Shown here in pieces: positions 25,872 through 36,372 of a stretch of DNA of 64,000 nt. Below the pieces are notes generated by a model, which was not told the DNA's origin, ran no database searches, and was given only the letters and a program-made list of their open reading frames with translations. How positions within the stretch are numbered: position 1 is the first letter of the stretch; each line of letters starts with the position of its first letter. The stretch covers positions 1 to 64,000 of the forward strand of contig NZ_JBBHKR010000078.1 in the NCBI RefSeq assembly GCF_037389425.1. Reading direction: 5' to 3'. The DNA is from Stygiolobus sp037389425. Lineage in GTDB: Archaea > Thermoproteota > Thermoprotei_A > Sulfolobales > Sulfolobaceae. The position numbers and the translations under genes are program-made.

Positions 25872-26675
25872 ATTCCTCCTAACTAATCACATATGACAGT
25901 TAATCAGGCTGAAATTGAGGAGATACGCAGAGACTGTGATGCTTCTACGTAACTACTCGTTATTTTTAATTACTCCTAAATATCGTTTTTACAAGTTGTT
26001 TTTATATAGTATTACCGAAGTGGTTTTTATTGATGATCCCCCTAACTGATGACGGTCACTGCTCATGAGGATGGGAGTGATAAAAGTGTGGACGGGAGAG
26101 TAGTGGTGTTTCTCTCGACCAGCCCCAATGGGTGACTGTGTATGATCCCTTAAGAGGGGTGCCCTTGGTGGAATTAAAAGTAAGGAAAAGTTACGCCACG
26201 GGTAAACACATTTGCGGTGAACTAGTTAGAGTGTGTACGTCAGGTCTAAAGGGGGGTCAGACTTTCATTGAGGTTTCATGAATTTGTATTCGACCTCTCG
26301 TCCTCATTCCCCTTATTTCACTCCCCGTGCCGTCTACGGAAGCGGTAGTTAAACCACTCCCTTCAAGGACATAGGGAGCCTCATCGAACTCATCCTCCCC
26401 CTCACATTGCTCATCGAGTTCACTGTAGGGCTCTCTTCTACATGATAGTATGTAACTACAAAATTTATAAACTCTCATGAGAAGAGCTAGGAATGTTAAA
26501 TAATATCAAATGACATAAAATTCACGGTTTATCGTAAACTTTTGACGACGGCGAACAAGACACTCGTTAACAATTAGTACAGCGTTTTTCCAAAAAGCGT
26601 AAATACACAATCAAGTTGAGTACCCGAGAATAACTGAACAGTGGGCAATCCCTTTAGTGAGCTCAAGGTCACTAT
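25872..26675. other. Gene-free stretch, including a TnpB tail relic
   Basis: Contains the G+C-rich relic described separately at 26041-26165. The rest to 26675 has no convincing gene: a 73-codon minus-strand frame at 26257-26478 is acidic and repetitive in composition but lacks protein features and lies in a decayed, G+C-rich patch. Confidence 0.35.
26041..26165 (+). pseudogene. Relic of a TnpB 3' end / right-end structure
   Basis: G+C-rich patch in AT-rich DNA. The segment ctctcgaccagccccaatgg resembles the 3' end of the intact tnpB (ctctcgactgcccctcaaat), and the translated text MRMGVIKVWTGE followed by a stop and SRPAPMGDCV resembles C-terminal tails of archaeal TnpB proteins. It suggests the leftover of an IS element whose body has been lost. 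Match judged by eye. Confidence 0.35.
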
Positions 26676-27518
26676 TTAGACCCTCTCTTCCATTATCATC
26701 CTATATAACTCGTACATGTTTACCTCACTGACCTCTTCTATTTCACTACCGGAGTTTACCATTTCCTTAACAATTTCACTAATTTTCCCGTCGTACTTGA
26801 CCAAAAACTTACCACCACCGTACGCCCTGATAATTTTCACTTCTTGAGGAAAGCTCTTAATGTTACCTTTAATATACACCAAGTTCTTTCTCAGTTCCTC
26901 TAGTTTGTTGTCCATTATGATTCTGCCGTCCTTAATGAAAATTATCCTTGTAGCGAAAATCGGTAGATCAGAGATGTCGTGTGTAGAATATATTATTATC
27001 CTACCCTCTTTAATCAAATTTATCTTATCGTATAACATCAACCTGAAGTTTACGTCCAAATTCGCTGTAGGTTCGTCTAGTATCAGAATTTTCGGGTTTT
27101 GGAGAAACACTCTGTAAAGGCTTAGGAGTTTCTTCTGTCCGCTACTCAACTTCTCGATCTTCATTTGGGCAGAAAGAGGAATGTCGATAGGCTGAGAGGA
27201 CTCACCGTAGATTTCAGACCAGAATTTGATGAACTCCCCTACCGTGAGAGTGGTTGGCGGTGAATATTCAGCAGGCATATAGCCTATAAGTGTCCTCACC
27301 TTCTCCCCTTCTTTGGAGTAGAGGTCTATTCCGTCAACCTCTACCCTACCCTTAATCGGTCTCAAAACTCCGGCTAAACCTCTTAAAAGTGTGGTTTTCC
27401 CAGCACCGTTCGGTCCCACTAATGCGACGACCTCGTTCTCGTTCAACGTTAAGGAACTTACTGTAACTATTGTCCTTCCACGGTAGCCGATCTCGGCATC
27501 TATGACACTCACTTTCAC
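26676..27518 (-). CDS. ABC transporter ATP-binding protein
   Basis: 280 residues with the complete ABC set: Walker A GPNGAGKTTLL (residues ~35-45), signature KLSSGQKKLL (about 125), Walker B ILILDEPTANLD (about 145), H-loop STHD. Belongs to the ABC-2/CcmA-like exporter ATPases. A polytopic protein with ABC-2 permease character is encoded divergently at 27970 and could be its partner, separated by a 450-base gap. Substrate unknown. Confidence 0.88.
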   Translation of the reverse strand: MKVSVIDAEIGYRGRTIVTVSSLTLNENEVVALVGPNGAGKTTLLRGLAGVLRPIKGRVEVDGIDLYSKEGEKVRTLIGYMPAEYSPPTTLTVGEFIKFWSEIYGESSQPIDIPLSAQMKIEKLSSGQKKLLSLYRVFLQNPKILILDEPTANLDVNFRLMLYDKINLIKEGRIIIYSTHDISDLPIFATRIIFIKDGRIIMDNKLEELRKNLVYIKGNIKSFPQEVKIIRAYGGGKFLVKYDGKISEIVKEMVNSGSEIEEVSEVNMYELYRMIMEERV

Positions 27519-27969
27519 ATGCTCAATAACTTTATTTTAGTTATTTAAACGTTCCTTTAAAGACGATTACGGACTTGTAAGTTAAAATGAATAACTAACC
27601 GTTAGCGGCCGAGAGTCGTGAAGATGGAAAAGATGAAGGAGAAAATCTACGAACGAGGGTGAAAGAAGAAGACTTTTAAATTACGACGGTAAAGTTACGG
27701 TCTGTTGTGGGCGTATGATAAATGCAATGAGGAGAAATGGCTCGAGAGTGTCGGTAGTATCGAGAGAGAGTCTAAGTGAGATAACTAGTGAAATACATAA
27801 CGTGCCCCCATCTAGTTCACTCATTCCGAAAGACCTCAAATACTAGCTAAAAGTAGACTATAAACGAAATAAAGTAGCTTACGCAGGCGTGTTATTTACT
27901 CACGATGAAGTCCAGGCTAGAAACATCAAGAACTAAATACAAATATGAGATAACCTACTATTACATGAA
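27519..27969. other. Gap between divergent ABC genes
   Basis: No gene. Contains short plus-strand open pieces (27700-27800, 27840-27930) without family features, perhaps remains of another coding region. Promoters for both flanking genes should lie at its ends. Confidence 0.3.
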
Positions 27970-28806
27970 GTGTCGATGAAGTTATCAATTGACCCCGTTC
28001 TTAAGGTGTTCATTAAGAGAGCTTACTTGGAAAATTATGAAAGAAATTTTTACAACGTGATGACTCTAGTTACTGGAGTTGTAGTTTTAATTTTCGTCTT
28101 TTCGCTCTTACTCCTCCCTTCTAACGACCTCAACATCCCTAGTAACTCGGCACTATACTCGAGGATATTATACGAAACTTACGGAATCTTTTTACCCCCG
28201 TCTAAGGCTGTTGTAGTACTCACGTTAATACCAATTATCATATTCCTCCCTTCGCTATTTACTTTAATTTTATCCTCTTCTATTCCTTACTATTTTCTTT
28301 ATAATCTTAGGATGAACAGCGAAATCGAAATATTTCTGAGTTACCTGGGAGGACCGAAAAGGGTATTTTCAATAATTATGAAAGCTTCACTAATATTCAC
28401 CTTGTTCTATTACATGATTTATTACGGGGTAACGACGGTCTTAATCCTCCTATTTATCCCCGTTCTTCTCAGTTCAATTCAGTTCTTAATACTGTTCTAC
28501 ATAGGCGGACTCGTGATAATCTTGCTTACATTACTGTTAGTAATAATACTCAGTTTGAAATTCCCGTCACTGTCAAAGCCCTCCACGTCTTTCGGAAGAA
28601 GCGTACCACCGTCGTTAGCTATAGCTTCTCTAGTAAGTGTCGCAGAGTTAGTACTTTTTGAAATAATAAACGCTATGTTCGTATCCTACTCACAAATTAC
28701 GACATTACTTATCATAGGCTTTAACTCGTCTATCGTGCTAATCTTAGCAGTGTTGTTCATGAAATTCCGAGGTAGCGTTACAGCAGAGGATTTCATAAGC
28801 AGGTAA
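27970..28806 (+). CDS. ABC-2-like permease, six-helix membrane protein
   Basis: 278 residues with about six long hydrophobic helices and a cytoplasmic N-terminal segment (VLKVFIKRAYLENYERNF) like the amphipathic elbow of ABC-2 permeases. Between helices 2 and 3 there is a short charged stretch SEIEIFLSYLGGPKRVFS, resembling the coupling region. Start GTG 27970 or ATG 27976. Its divergent neighbour is an ABC ATPase. Probable exporter permease; the substrate cannot be told. Confidence 0.6.
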   Translation: MSMKLSIDPVLKVFIKRAYLENYERNFYNVMTLVTGVVVLIFVFSLLLLPSNDLNIPSNSALYSRILYETYGIFLPPSKAVVVLTLIPIIIFLPSLFTLILSSSIPYYFLYNLRMNSEIEIFLSYLGGPKRVFSIIMKASLIFTLFYYMIYYGVTTVLILLFIPVLLSSIQFLILFYIGGLVIILLTLLLVIILSLKFPSLSKPSTSFGRSVPPSLAIASLVSVAELVLFEIINAMFVSYSQITTLLIIGFNSSIVLILAVLFMKFRGSVTAEDFISR

Positions 28807-29012
28807 TAAGGTTCACCTCCTAAATTAGGACGAGTTAAATTAGGACGAGTTCTACTCTAGCTTTTGAGTCATATTGCTAAAGATAATGAGCCATACACGG
28901 GAATAACTGAAGTTTGTGAACGGGAAAGAAATCACGTGATGACACATCACGCCTTCACTCACAGTCAAACCCATTCGTAACGTTTATTACACCTTTAGGA
29001 TTATAATATTAC

Positions 29013-29504
29013 GTGATAAAGGAACCTTACGCTACTTTACTCAATAACATGCTTAAAATAATGAAGGAGGAGTTCAAAGACGACTTAATTTCAGTCGTAG
29101 TTTACGGAAGTGTTGCTAGGGGTGACAATAGAAACGATAGTGATGTTGACTTGCTAATAATTATGAAAAACCTTCCTAAAGACAGCATGCTTAAGAGGAT
29201 AAGACTATTTGAGACCAAAGTAGAGGATAAGCTGAACTTAGACGAGCACTGGAAGATGGGGTATTACATATCGCTTTCACCCGTGCTAAAAACACCGGAA
29301 GAGGCTGAAAAATTCTCTCCACTTTATTTAGATATGGTTTAAGATGCCGTAATACTCTACGACAGAAATTGCTTCTTCACAAGAATATTGCAGAAGTTAA
29401 GGGATAGGCTAAAGGAATTAGGTGCTGAAAGGGTCAGGATGGGTAAGAAGTGGTATTGGGTGCTTAAGAAGGACTCAAGATTTGGTGAAACGGTTGAACT
29501 TTGA
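29013..29504 (+). pseudogene. MNT nucleotidyltransferase with a premature stop
   Basis: GTG start at 29013. The core YGSVARGDNRNDSDVDLLII is intact (residues ~30-49). A TAA at 29340-29342 interrupts LYLDMV|DAVILYDRNCFF; reading on in the same frame gives 53 further codons (ILQKLRDRLKELGAERVRMG, WYWVLKK) that form the usual C-terminal helix of these proteins, ending with TGA at 29502. The full product would be ~163 residues; without read-through only 109 are made. Overlaps the downstream HEPN gene by ~20 bases. Confidence 0.8.
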
Positions 29505-29922
29505 CCAATTCGCATATTCTTATATTTCACAAGCTGAAGAAAGAATAAACTTGGCTAGGGTAGAGAATGAAAGGAAGAAGTATAATATTATAGTGAGATT
29601 GTGTCAAGAGGCTGTAGAGTTATCACTTAAAGCCTGCCTTAGGCTTGTTAACATAGAACCTCCTAAATTTTACGATGTAGGTCCTATATTGAAAAACAAT
29701 GCTGATAAATTTCCCCAGTGGTTTAAAGAGAAAATAGATCTTTTCGTTTCGTATTCTAGGTCTTTAAGGAAAGAAAGAGAGCTTTCCATGTACGGTGATG
29801 AGGAATCTAACACTCCACCGGAGTTACTGTATTCTGAATATGATTCACAACAAGCGTTAAAGATGGCTGAAGAAGTATTGGACTATGCTAAGAAATTATA
29901 TGAGGAGAAAAGAAATAGATAG
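29485..29922 (+). CDS. HEPN-domain protein, partner of the broken MNT
   Basis: 145 residues from GTG 29485 (TTG 29482 or 29494 also possible); the upstream extension to 29422 overlaps the MNT tail in another frame and is not needed. HEPN PF05168 features: FAYSYISQAEERINLARVEN, then RLCQEAVELSLKACLRLV, KFYDVGPIL, and a C-terminal ALKMAEEVLDYAKKLYEE helix. In working pairs this is the toxin or nuclease side. Intact while its antitoxin is interrupted. Confidence 0.78.
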   Translation: MKRLNFDQFAYSYISQAEERINLARVENERKKYNIIVRLCQEAVELSLKACLRLVNIEPPKFYDVGPILKNNADKFPQWFKEKIDLFVSYSRSLRKERELSMYGDEESNTPPELLYSEYDSQQALKMAEEVLDYAKKLYEEKRNR

Positions 29923-30019
29923 TTTCTACAAAGGTGGTTATTCGATTTAATGTCACTTGTCCCAATAATAGAGTGTACAAGAGTTTGGCCTCCATAATGA
30001 CTAATAGTCAACCGGCTGA

Positions 30020-30115
30020 TCTGACTTTCTTCCCGCCATAGAAGGGTTCCCTTCCAAAGTGGCTCATCATTCTCGCCATCGGCTCGGACTACATTTGGTG
30101 AGCAGTCGAGATGTG
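30020..30115 (-). mobile_element. Solo right-end / omega-RNA-like relic of a TnpB element
   Basis: Minus-strand sequence resembles the 3' flank of the intact TnpB element at 33765-33860: both have tctcgactgc, then aaatg, then a cgatg.cgag or cgatgaggg run, then ggaaccct, a G+C-rich hairpin with ggcggg and a tail aagtcaga. No tnpB coding sequence is attached. It looks like a stand-alone right end, perhaps left by excision or deletion. Judged by eye from scattered short matches. Confidence 0.45.
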
Positions 30116-30264
30116 CAGAGAACCAAACTCCTTTACATTTTAAAGTACCTGAGGGATTAGTATCCTACGTATCGAGAAAAGGGCTTCTTTATTGCTGGCT
30201 CTCTTTATTAAATTTAGTGTCAAGGGAATACATTGTTTACCCATTGACTAAGCATACATCTTTT

Positions 30265-30816
30265 TCACGTGTTAGAGAGTAAAGCTAAACACAAATGTTC
30301 TACCCCATTTTCTCTACATTTTTTAAGAAAATACTCTTCGTTAAAGTCATTACGAGCTTTGGAATACTTTATGACGTCCTTAGCTTTTAGGACGTCTTTC
30401 ACCCCCCTCTGTTTAGAAGATATTACGTAAAGTACTGCTAAATCTTCTGGTGAAGTTATGTAAATCCTTCCAACACCTTTGATTACGGCCTGCCTCCTCT
30501 TAGAGAGGAACTCTTTGGTTATGTTATACCCTGGAGGTTTAACTAAGTCAACCTTTATATCGTCGATAATCATTACGTATTGCCAATGTCCTACGTCATT
30601 GGGAGTTATTTTGTATTGTGAAGATATATACTCGATCAATTCCGCTAACCTCTCATAATCATCTAAATCTACCAAGAAGTCTATATCCAAGGTCGTCTCA
30701 GGTGGTGCATAAAAGTTCCTTGCAAACCTACCTATAAGTGCGTAATCCGGGTAGAACCTCTCTATTAGTCTCACCGCTTTTCTGAAAGCGTTTTTGTATT
30801 TCCATTCGATCTCCAA
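30265..30816 (-). CDS. AbiEii-like nucleotidyltransferase
   Basis: 183 residues. The core ALIGRFARNFYAPPETTLDI then DFLVDL (residues ~26-49) has the nucleotidyltransferase pattern, with the R-x-T-x-D-I-D variant typical of the AbiEii/DUF1814 group (here TTLDID, acidic pair about Asp44/Asp46). KVDLVKPPG supplies the third carboxylate. ITSPEDLAVLYVISSKQRG matches the C-terminal 'PEDLAxLK' feature of AbiEii proteins. Second gene of a pair, overlapping the first by 46 bases; the pair is preceded by a long palindrome. Confidence 0.75.
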   Translation of the reverse strand: MEIEWKYKNAFRKAVRLIERFYPDYALIGRFARNFYAPPETTLDIDFLVDLDDYERLAELIEYISSQYKITPNDVGHWQYVMIIDDIKVDLVKPPGYNITKEFLSKRRQAVIKGVGRIYITSPEDLAVLYVISSKQRGVKDVLKAKDVIKYSKARNDFNEEYFLKKCRENGVEHLCLALLSNT

Positions 30817-31064
30817 AATTCAACACCCAAGCTTAATGAAAGTAAGACGTACTCGACCTTGGTCATATTCGTTTCCCTATCTAAGTAATAGTTTAAGTAA
30901 TCCCTTACCTCGTCGTCGCTAACCTTATATTCTCTCGCAATCGTAAACAGCTCTTCCCATTTCTTTAACCCCTCTTTTCTTCCTAGGTAATACCTCTTTG
31001 GTCTTTTACTTAATTTGTCCCACATTGTCACGTAAATGTAATCTCCTTTAACTTGGATTTTCAT
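30771..31064 (-). CDS. Small partner of the AbiEii-like protein (candidate antitoxin)
   Basis: 97 residues. N-terminal strand pair (KIQVKGDYIYVTMWDK, KRPKRYYLGRKE) reminiscent of integrase-type or 'DUF6290-like' small folds, then a helical part (WEELFTIAREYKVSDDEVRD, YLNYYLDRETN). I do not recognise the family. It lies first in an operon with the nucleotidyltransferase, the usual place for an autoregulating antitoxin, and its ATG is 8 bases from a 24-bp perfect palindrome. DNA binding is an inference from that context. Confidence 0.6.
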   Translation of the reverse strand: MKIQVKGDYIYVTMWDKLSKRPKRYYLGRKEGLKKWEELFTIAREYKVSDDEVRDYLNYYLDRETNMTKVEYVLLSLSLGVEFWRSNGNTKTLSEKR

Positions 31065-31071
31065 TACTAAA

Positions 31072-31095
31072 ATATACTATGAATTCATAGTATAT
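31072..31095. promoter_or_regulatory. 24-bp perfect palindrome upstream of the AbiEii-like operon
   Basis: Arms of 12 bases, left arm atatactatgaa, centred on the EcoRI-like GAATTC at 31081-31086. It covers bases -8 to -31 relative to the ATG, overlapping where the TATA box of a leaderless transcript should be. This is a textbook position for an autorepressor operator. Confidence 0.75.
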
Positions 31096-32577
31096 ATGCA
31101 TTCATAAACGATTAAAGCTTAACCACATATTGCGGAGAGTAAGCCAGCACGTGAAAATCACCCATGACGGAATATTATATCCGGAGTCCTGTAGTTTGGG
31201 GGATTTTAGTAAAAGAAATTAATACAAATAGAGACTGAGATAAGATAGGTTTTAAAGTTACTTTTTCTTATTTTTAAGAAGAGTAGGGATTATCCTCTAC
31301 ATGTCAACCATCATCTTTAGAATAATGAATTTACAAAAGTTCTAGAAGATATCGAGATGGCAAGGAATTGTTAGTATAGTATTAATGATGTTAACAACGA
31401 CCCTCACCAAGTATGTTGAACTTAACAGAAGTTTCATTGGCATTACAATATAACCTTAATCAGATAAGAGAAGTAGTAGTACAAAATATAATATTGGAAG
31501 GTTAAAAAGGAACGAAAAAACTGGCATCTCTGATAAGTTCCCTATTAAAAAAGTAGGAATTGAAATAAAATCTCATTAGTTTTTCCAATAAGTAATCCCG
31601 GTCTAACTAGTTAATTAATATTTAAGGTATGGAATTACAAGCTTCCACTCTACAAATTTTATGTTTACTTCAATTTTTACATTTTTATAATATATTAAGT
31701 ATTACTTCAGACTGTGTAATACGTCATAAGATTAAGCTCGTTAATCTCCTCCAGAAAGTATTGTATAACTATATCCCCCCGTCTCGATAACGAAAAGATA
31801 TTTTACAATTACTTCAATACAACCTATATAAATTATTTACAAACAATACTCTAACCTTTACAATCCGATATTATGATCACTAGTGGAAAGTATTAGAAAA
31901 AGCTTATAAATACTAAAAGCATAAATATATTAAAAATATGAGATTTCTAGATAAATAGTCCTAACCCACTTAATTTATATTACTTGATAAAATTGGACAA
32001 CACTGTCTCCAGTTGTACCGTAGTCTTTAGAACGTGTAACTTTACATAAAAATTTTCCTAAACTAAAAACGCTAATAAACTAAAGTGTTAATACTCTCGT
32101 TACTCTAGTAAAAACAAGAGAAAATATTTAAAACAAAGAGGATAATATAACTTCTCTTATCATAATGACAATGAGTACTCAATACTCATTGATAATGTTC
32201 CCTCCGGCTAATTAGGGCTATCATCTTACATAATTTTTATTAATATATTATATGGACAAGACTCTGTCATAATAGAAAGCTGATATTCCTTGGACACTAC
32301 CATTAATTAAGGATAATATCATTTTTAAATTTAAAACTTTATTATTTAATACATAGAAAGTATATTCATAATAAATTCTATTTTAGGTATAAATATCTCA
32401 TAGCTTAACTCTGAATACAATATCATGCATTCATGATTTATTGATCTGCTGTTGAGTATAAGGACTTTTAGAAAGATGTAATTGACGTTTATAACAAAGT
32501 GAGACCGCTCTACGGGTGGAAAGATAAGGCTTATATTAGGAAGAGAATGAAACTAACTTGAGAAATTATTTATTTAC
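31096..32577. other. 1.5-kb AT-rich gene desert
   Basis: No reading frame above about 50 codons on either strand and no family-like fragments. The base composition is markedly AT-rich (many ttaaata / taatat runs). I see no tRNA, no CRISPR-type repeats, and no origin-like repeated boxes. Near its right edge, 32461-32560, broken plus-strand pieces could be decayed coding DNA. It ends at the TTTAC that borders the TnpB element. Confidence 0.5.
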
Positions 32578-32666
32578 ACAGAAAGGGGTTAAGGGGGTGG
32601 GGGGCCTCGCCAAGGGGAGGATAGCCCCCTTATATTTAAATACTCCTTTTTCTTAAATTTCTTTTA

Positions 32667-33860
<1,194 letters not shown>

Positions 33861-33923
33861 TAAGCCTAAATTATTATATAATTTTTAAGGAAATTGGACT
33901 CTGTAAATTACAACCTTAATTAA

Positions 33924-33932
33924 CTATAAATA
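33924..33932 (+). promoter_or_regulatory. TATA box of tenA
   Basis: ctataaata centred 28 bases before the ATG at 33956; predicts a leaderless transcript. Confidence 0.55.
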
Positions 33933-33955
33933 CCTCTTAAACGTAAAGGCTTATT

Positions 33956-34600
33956 ATGAAAACTTCTGAGATATTAAGGGAAAAAGTAAGAGAGCTATGG
34001 GAAAAATACGTTAAACATGAATTCGTCAAGCAAATGAGGGACGGTACCCTACCGTTAGAGTCCTTCCGTTATTATTTAATTCAGGATTCTAAGTACGTAG
34101 AGGTAATGTTAAAGAGTATAATGAGGGCCTCCTCATTTGCGCCTACTAACCAGGCTACTAAAGTCCTATCCTCTATACTTTCAACGAGGGATAAGGGAAT
34201 GGAAGTACACAACTATCTCTTGGATAAGCTAAACATAACTCACGAGGAAATAATGAGGACTGGATATAACTTAGCAAATTATGTATACACTCGTCACTTG
34301 TATTATTACTCCACTAAAGGTTGGAAGGAGTTTTTATCAGCTTGGTCTCCTTGCATGTGGGGTTATTATGAAGTGGGAAAGTTCGTTATAGAGTCCCCAA
34401 ACCAACTGTATTCTAAATGGGCTGAGTTTTATGCTTCAGAGGACTATAAAAGGAGAGTTGATGCGATCCTTGAAGCTTTAAACTCATATGAGTTTAACGA
34501 AAACTTGCTAAAACCTTTTTCTGCAAGTGTTAGGTTTGAAATACTGTTTTGGGACTACTCCTTAAGAAGGGAAGAAACACCTTTTTACGAGATCACGTAG
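33956..34600 (+). CDS. tenA: TenA/thiaminase II family protein
   Basis: 214 residues, all helical, of usual TenA length. Conserved features: Asp44 region YYLIQDSKYVEVM, Cys133 in SPCMWGYYEVG (the nucleophile position of TenA), and FWDYSLRREE near the C-terminus carrying the catalytic Glu region. TenA hydrolyses aminomethylpyrimidine breakdown products of thiamine for salvage. No thiamine gene neighbours; its promoter is its own. It follows the TnpB element closely. Confidence 0.85.
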   Translation: MKTSEILREKVRELWEKYVKHEFVKQMRDGTLPLESFRYYLIQDSKYVEVMLKSIMRASSFAPTNQATKVLSSILSTRDKGMEVHNYLLDKLNITHEEIMRTGYNLANYVYTRHLYYYSTKGWKEFLSAWSPCMWGYYEVGKFVIESPNQLYSKWAEFYASEDYKRRVDAILEALNSYEFNENLLKPFSASVRFEILFWDYSLRREETPFYEIT

Positions 34601-34877
34601 TTTTGGTTAAGCCTATTTCCTCACCACACTAGAAAGGCTAGGGTTTCCCTCATCTATTCAGAGTTCCATGTATAAAACTATTCTTCATTAATACACGATA
34701 CACCAGTTCTTTTTTAATTAGAGCTAATAAAAACTTACCGCGTAAAGATTTAGCTCTTAAGTGATTATGTGTTTTTAGGACAAGACGTAAATTAAGAAGT
34801 TAAATTTACGTAAAACTTCATGGTGATTATGACTTCACATAAGAAAAAGCTTAATAAAAAGAAGTCAAGAAAAACAC

Positions 34878-36002
34878 GTGGCTGTTAAGTTTTACTCTCA
34901 TGAATTAAAGCTTTTCATAGTCTCTGTCCTCTCGTTCCTAACAATACATTATTCAACAACTTTTTACATAACATTTCCGTATATACATAACCTACCTTAT
35001 CGTGAGGTGATAGACGTAATCGTAAATCTTGTGGTCTATTCTTTCGTTCTGTCCTTACTGACTTATAAGCTCTTTAGGGGGAACGAACTTGGAAAATACT
35101 ACATCATCTGGTTCTGGTCTATATTCCTTAACTACTACTTTTTTGGTGTTTCCCTCTATTTCCCTTTTCATCTAGGTATATTTACCGGTGTAACGTCTGC
35201 TTTATTATACTCTATCCCGCCATCGCTAACAATGTCCGCAGTAAGGATCAAGAATAAGGCTTTTACTGGGTCTTTACCTACTCATCAATTATGGGCTGGT
35301 ACAGTAATGTTCGCTTCACTGTTTTTACTCTCCCTTTATACTGGGATAATTATTAATACCTTTATTTATGGCGCACTAGCTGGGCTTTTACTGTCTTTCA
35401 TAGCTGTGGGGACTAGGCAGACCATGATAAATCTTTCATTAATACCTTTATTCATTATAGCCTTTTATTATTCTGGCGACTCAATATATCACGTAACTCC
35501 TCTTACTCTCTTACTTGTTTTCGGGAGTTCTCTCCTTATCTTCTGGGTATCTATGAAGCCAGCACTCATGGTCAATCGCTTCACGGGTGAGGTTACTCCA
35601 TTAGGAGTAGTATCTTCTATTTCTTTATCGTTATTCTTTCCCATATTAGTCCTAGCTTTGTGGTTTGTAACACGGATTGTAACTGTAGCATTTAAGCACA
35701 GTGATTACATTTCGCCCCTCACGTTGTCAACGATCCCTATAATCTTCTTACCTACTGTAATAAGTAGCACTGTAACGGACTATTTTAGGGGAAAAGAGCT
35801 TAATAAGATAACAAGGTATTACGGCGGTGAAGCAGGGACAGGCATAATTGGCGGAGTAGGTCTTGCCGACGGTTTATGGCTAGACTTAGTAGGGGTTCTG
35901 ACATACTACTTAACGGTACTTAAATTCGGGTTCATTGACGGCACCATACTTTATGCGGTAATAATAGTCCCAGCTATTGCAATTCTCTTACGTTTTGCTT
36001 AG
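34878..36002 (+). CDS. Polytopic membrane protein, unknown
   Basis: 374 residues, ten or more hydrophobic helices. A conserved-looking Gly-rich C-terminal stretch EAGTGIIGGVGLADGLWLDL (residues ~311-330) recalls the DUF1614 pattern but the protein is much longer, so I do not assign it. GTG start at 34878; a TATA-like ttaataaaaa at 34850-34859 lies ~26 bases before it. A 19-codon Lys-rich frame (MTSHKKKLNKKKSRKTRGC) begins at 34830 and overlaps in another frame; with the predicted transcription start it would be off the mRNA. Confidence 0.65.
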   Translation: MAVKFYSHELKLFIVSVLSFLTIHYSTTFYITFPYIHNLPYREVIDVIVNLVVYSFVLSLLTYKLFRGNELGKYYIIWFWSIFLNYYFFGVSLYFPFHLGIFTGVTSALLYSIPPSLTMSAVRIKNKAFTGSLPTHQLWAGTVMFASLFLLSLYTGIIINTFIYGALAGLLLSFIAVGTRQTMINLSLIPLFIIAFYYSGDSIYHVTPLTLLLVFGSSLLIFWVSMKPALMVNRFTGEVTPLGVVSSISLSLFFPILVLALWFVTRIVTVAFKHSDYISPLTLSTIPIIFLPTVISSTVTDYFRGKELNKITRYYGGEAGTGIIGGVGLADGLWLDLVGVLTYYLTVLKFGFIDGTILYAVIIVPAIAILLRFA

Positions 36003-36372
36003 TTGGGTTCCTTCCAGCCATGAAGGGACGAGGCTTTTCAACCTTTTGTAATAAGAGTATTACATGAGTTAGTTAAGCCAAAGAGTAAATAGTTTGCTAG
36101 AAGGGGTGTTAGGATGAGTAGTAAGAAATTTAGCATGCTAGGGAGAATGATAATGAGTCTAATCGAATCTCCAGTATCTCCAGAAGCTAGAGGAAAAGCT
36201 ATTAATATAACATCTGGTACAAAAACTGACGTTGTTTTGTCCCTAAGACTGTAAATCTTTTACGTAACTACTCTCTATCTTTAATTACCTCTAATCCCCT
36301 TAAGAGAGTGTCCTAGGTGCAAATAATTGAATAAATCTATATACAAGTTTATAGATAATTATTCAAAAGTAA
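36003..36372. other. Intergenic stretch with hairpin and a 46-codon frame
   Basis: A hairpin ccttc-cagccat-gaagg at 36010-36026 is followed by a T-rich run; it may be a terminator or an IS right-end scrap. On the plus strand 36114-36254 encodes 46 residues (MSSKKFSMLGRMIMSLIESP...) with several possible Met starts; real small gene or relic cannot be told. The rest shows nothing. Confidence 0.3.

Noticed and set aside
26257..26478. 73-codon minus-strand gene
   Set aside because: Composition reflects a G+C-rich relic; no family features or promoter.
28820..28855. Tandem 16-bp repeat (aaattaggacgagtt twice)
   Set aside because: Only two copies after the permease stop; probably a small chance duplication.
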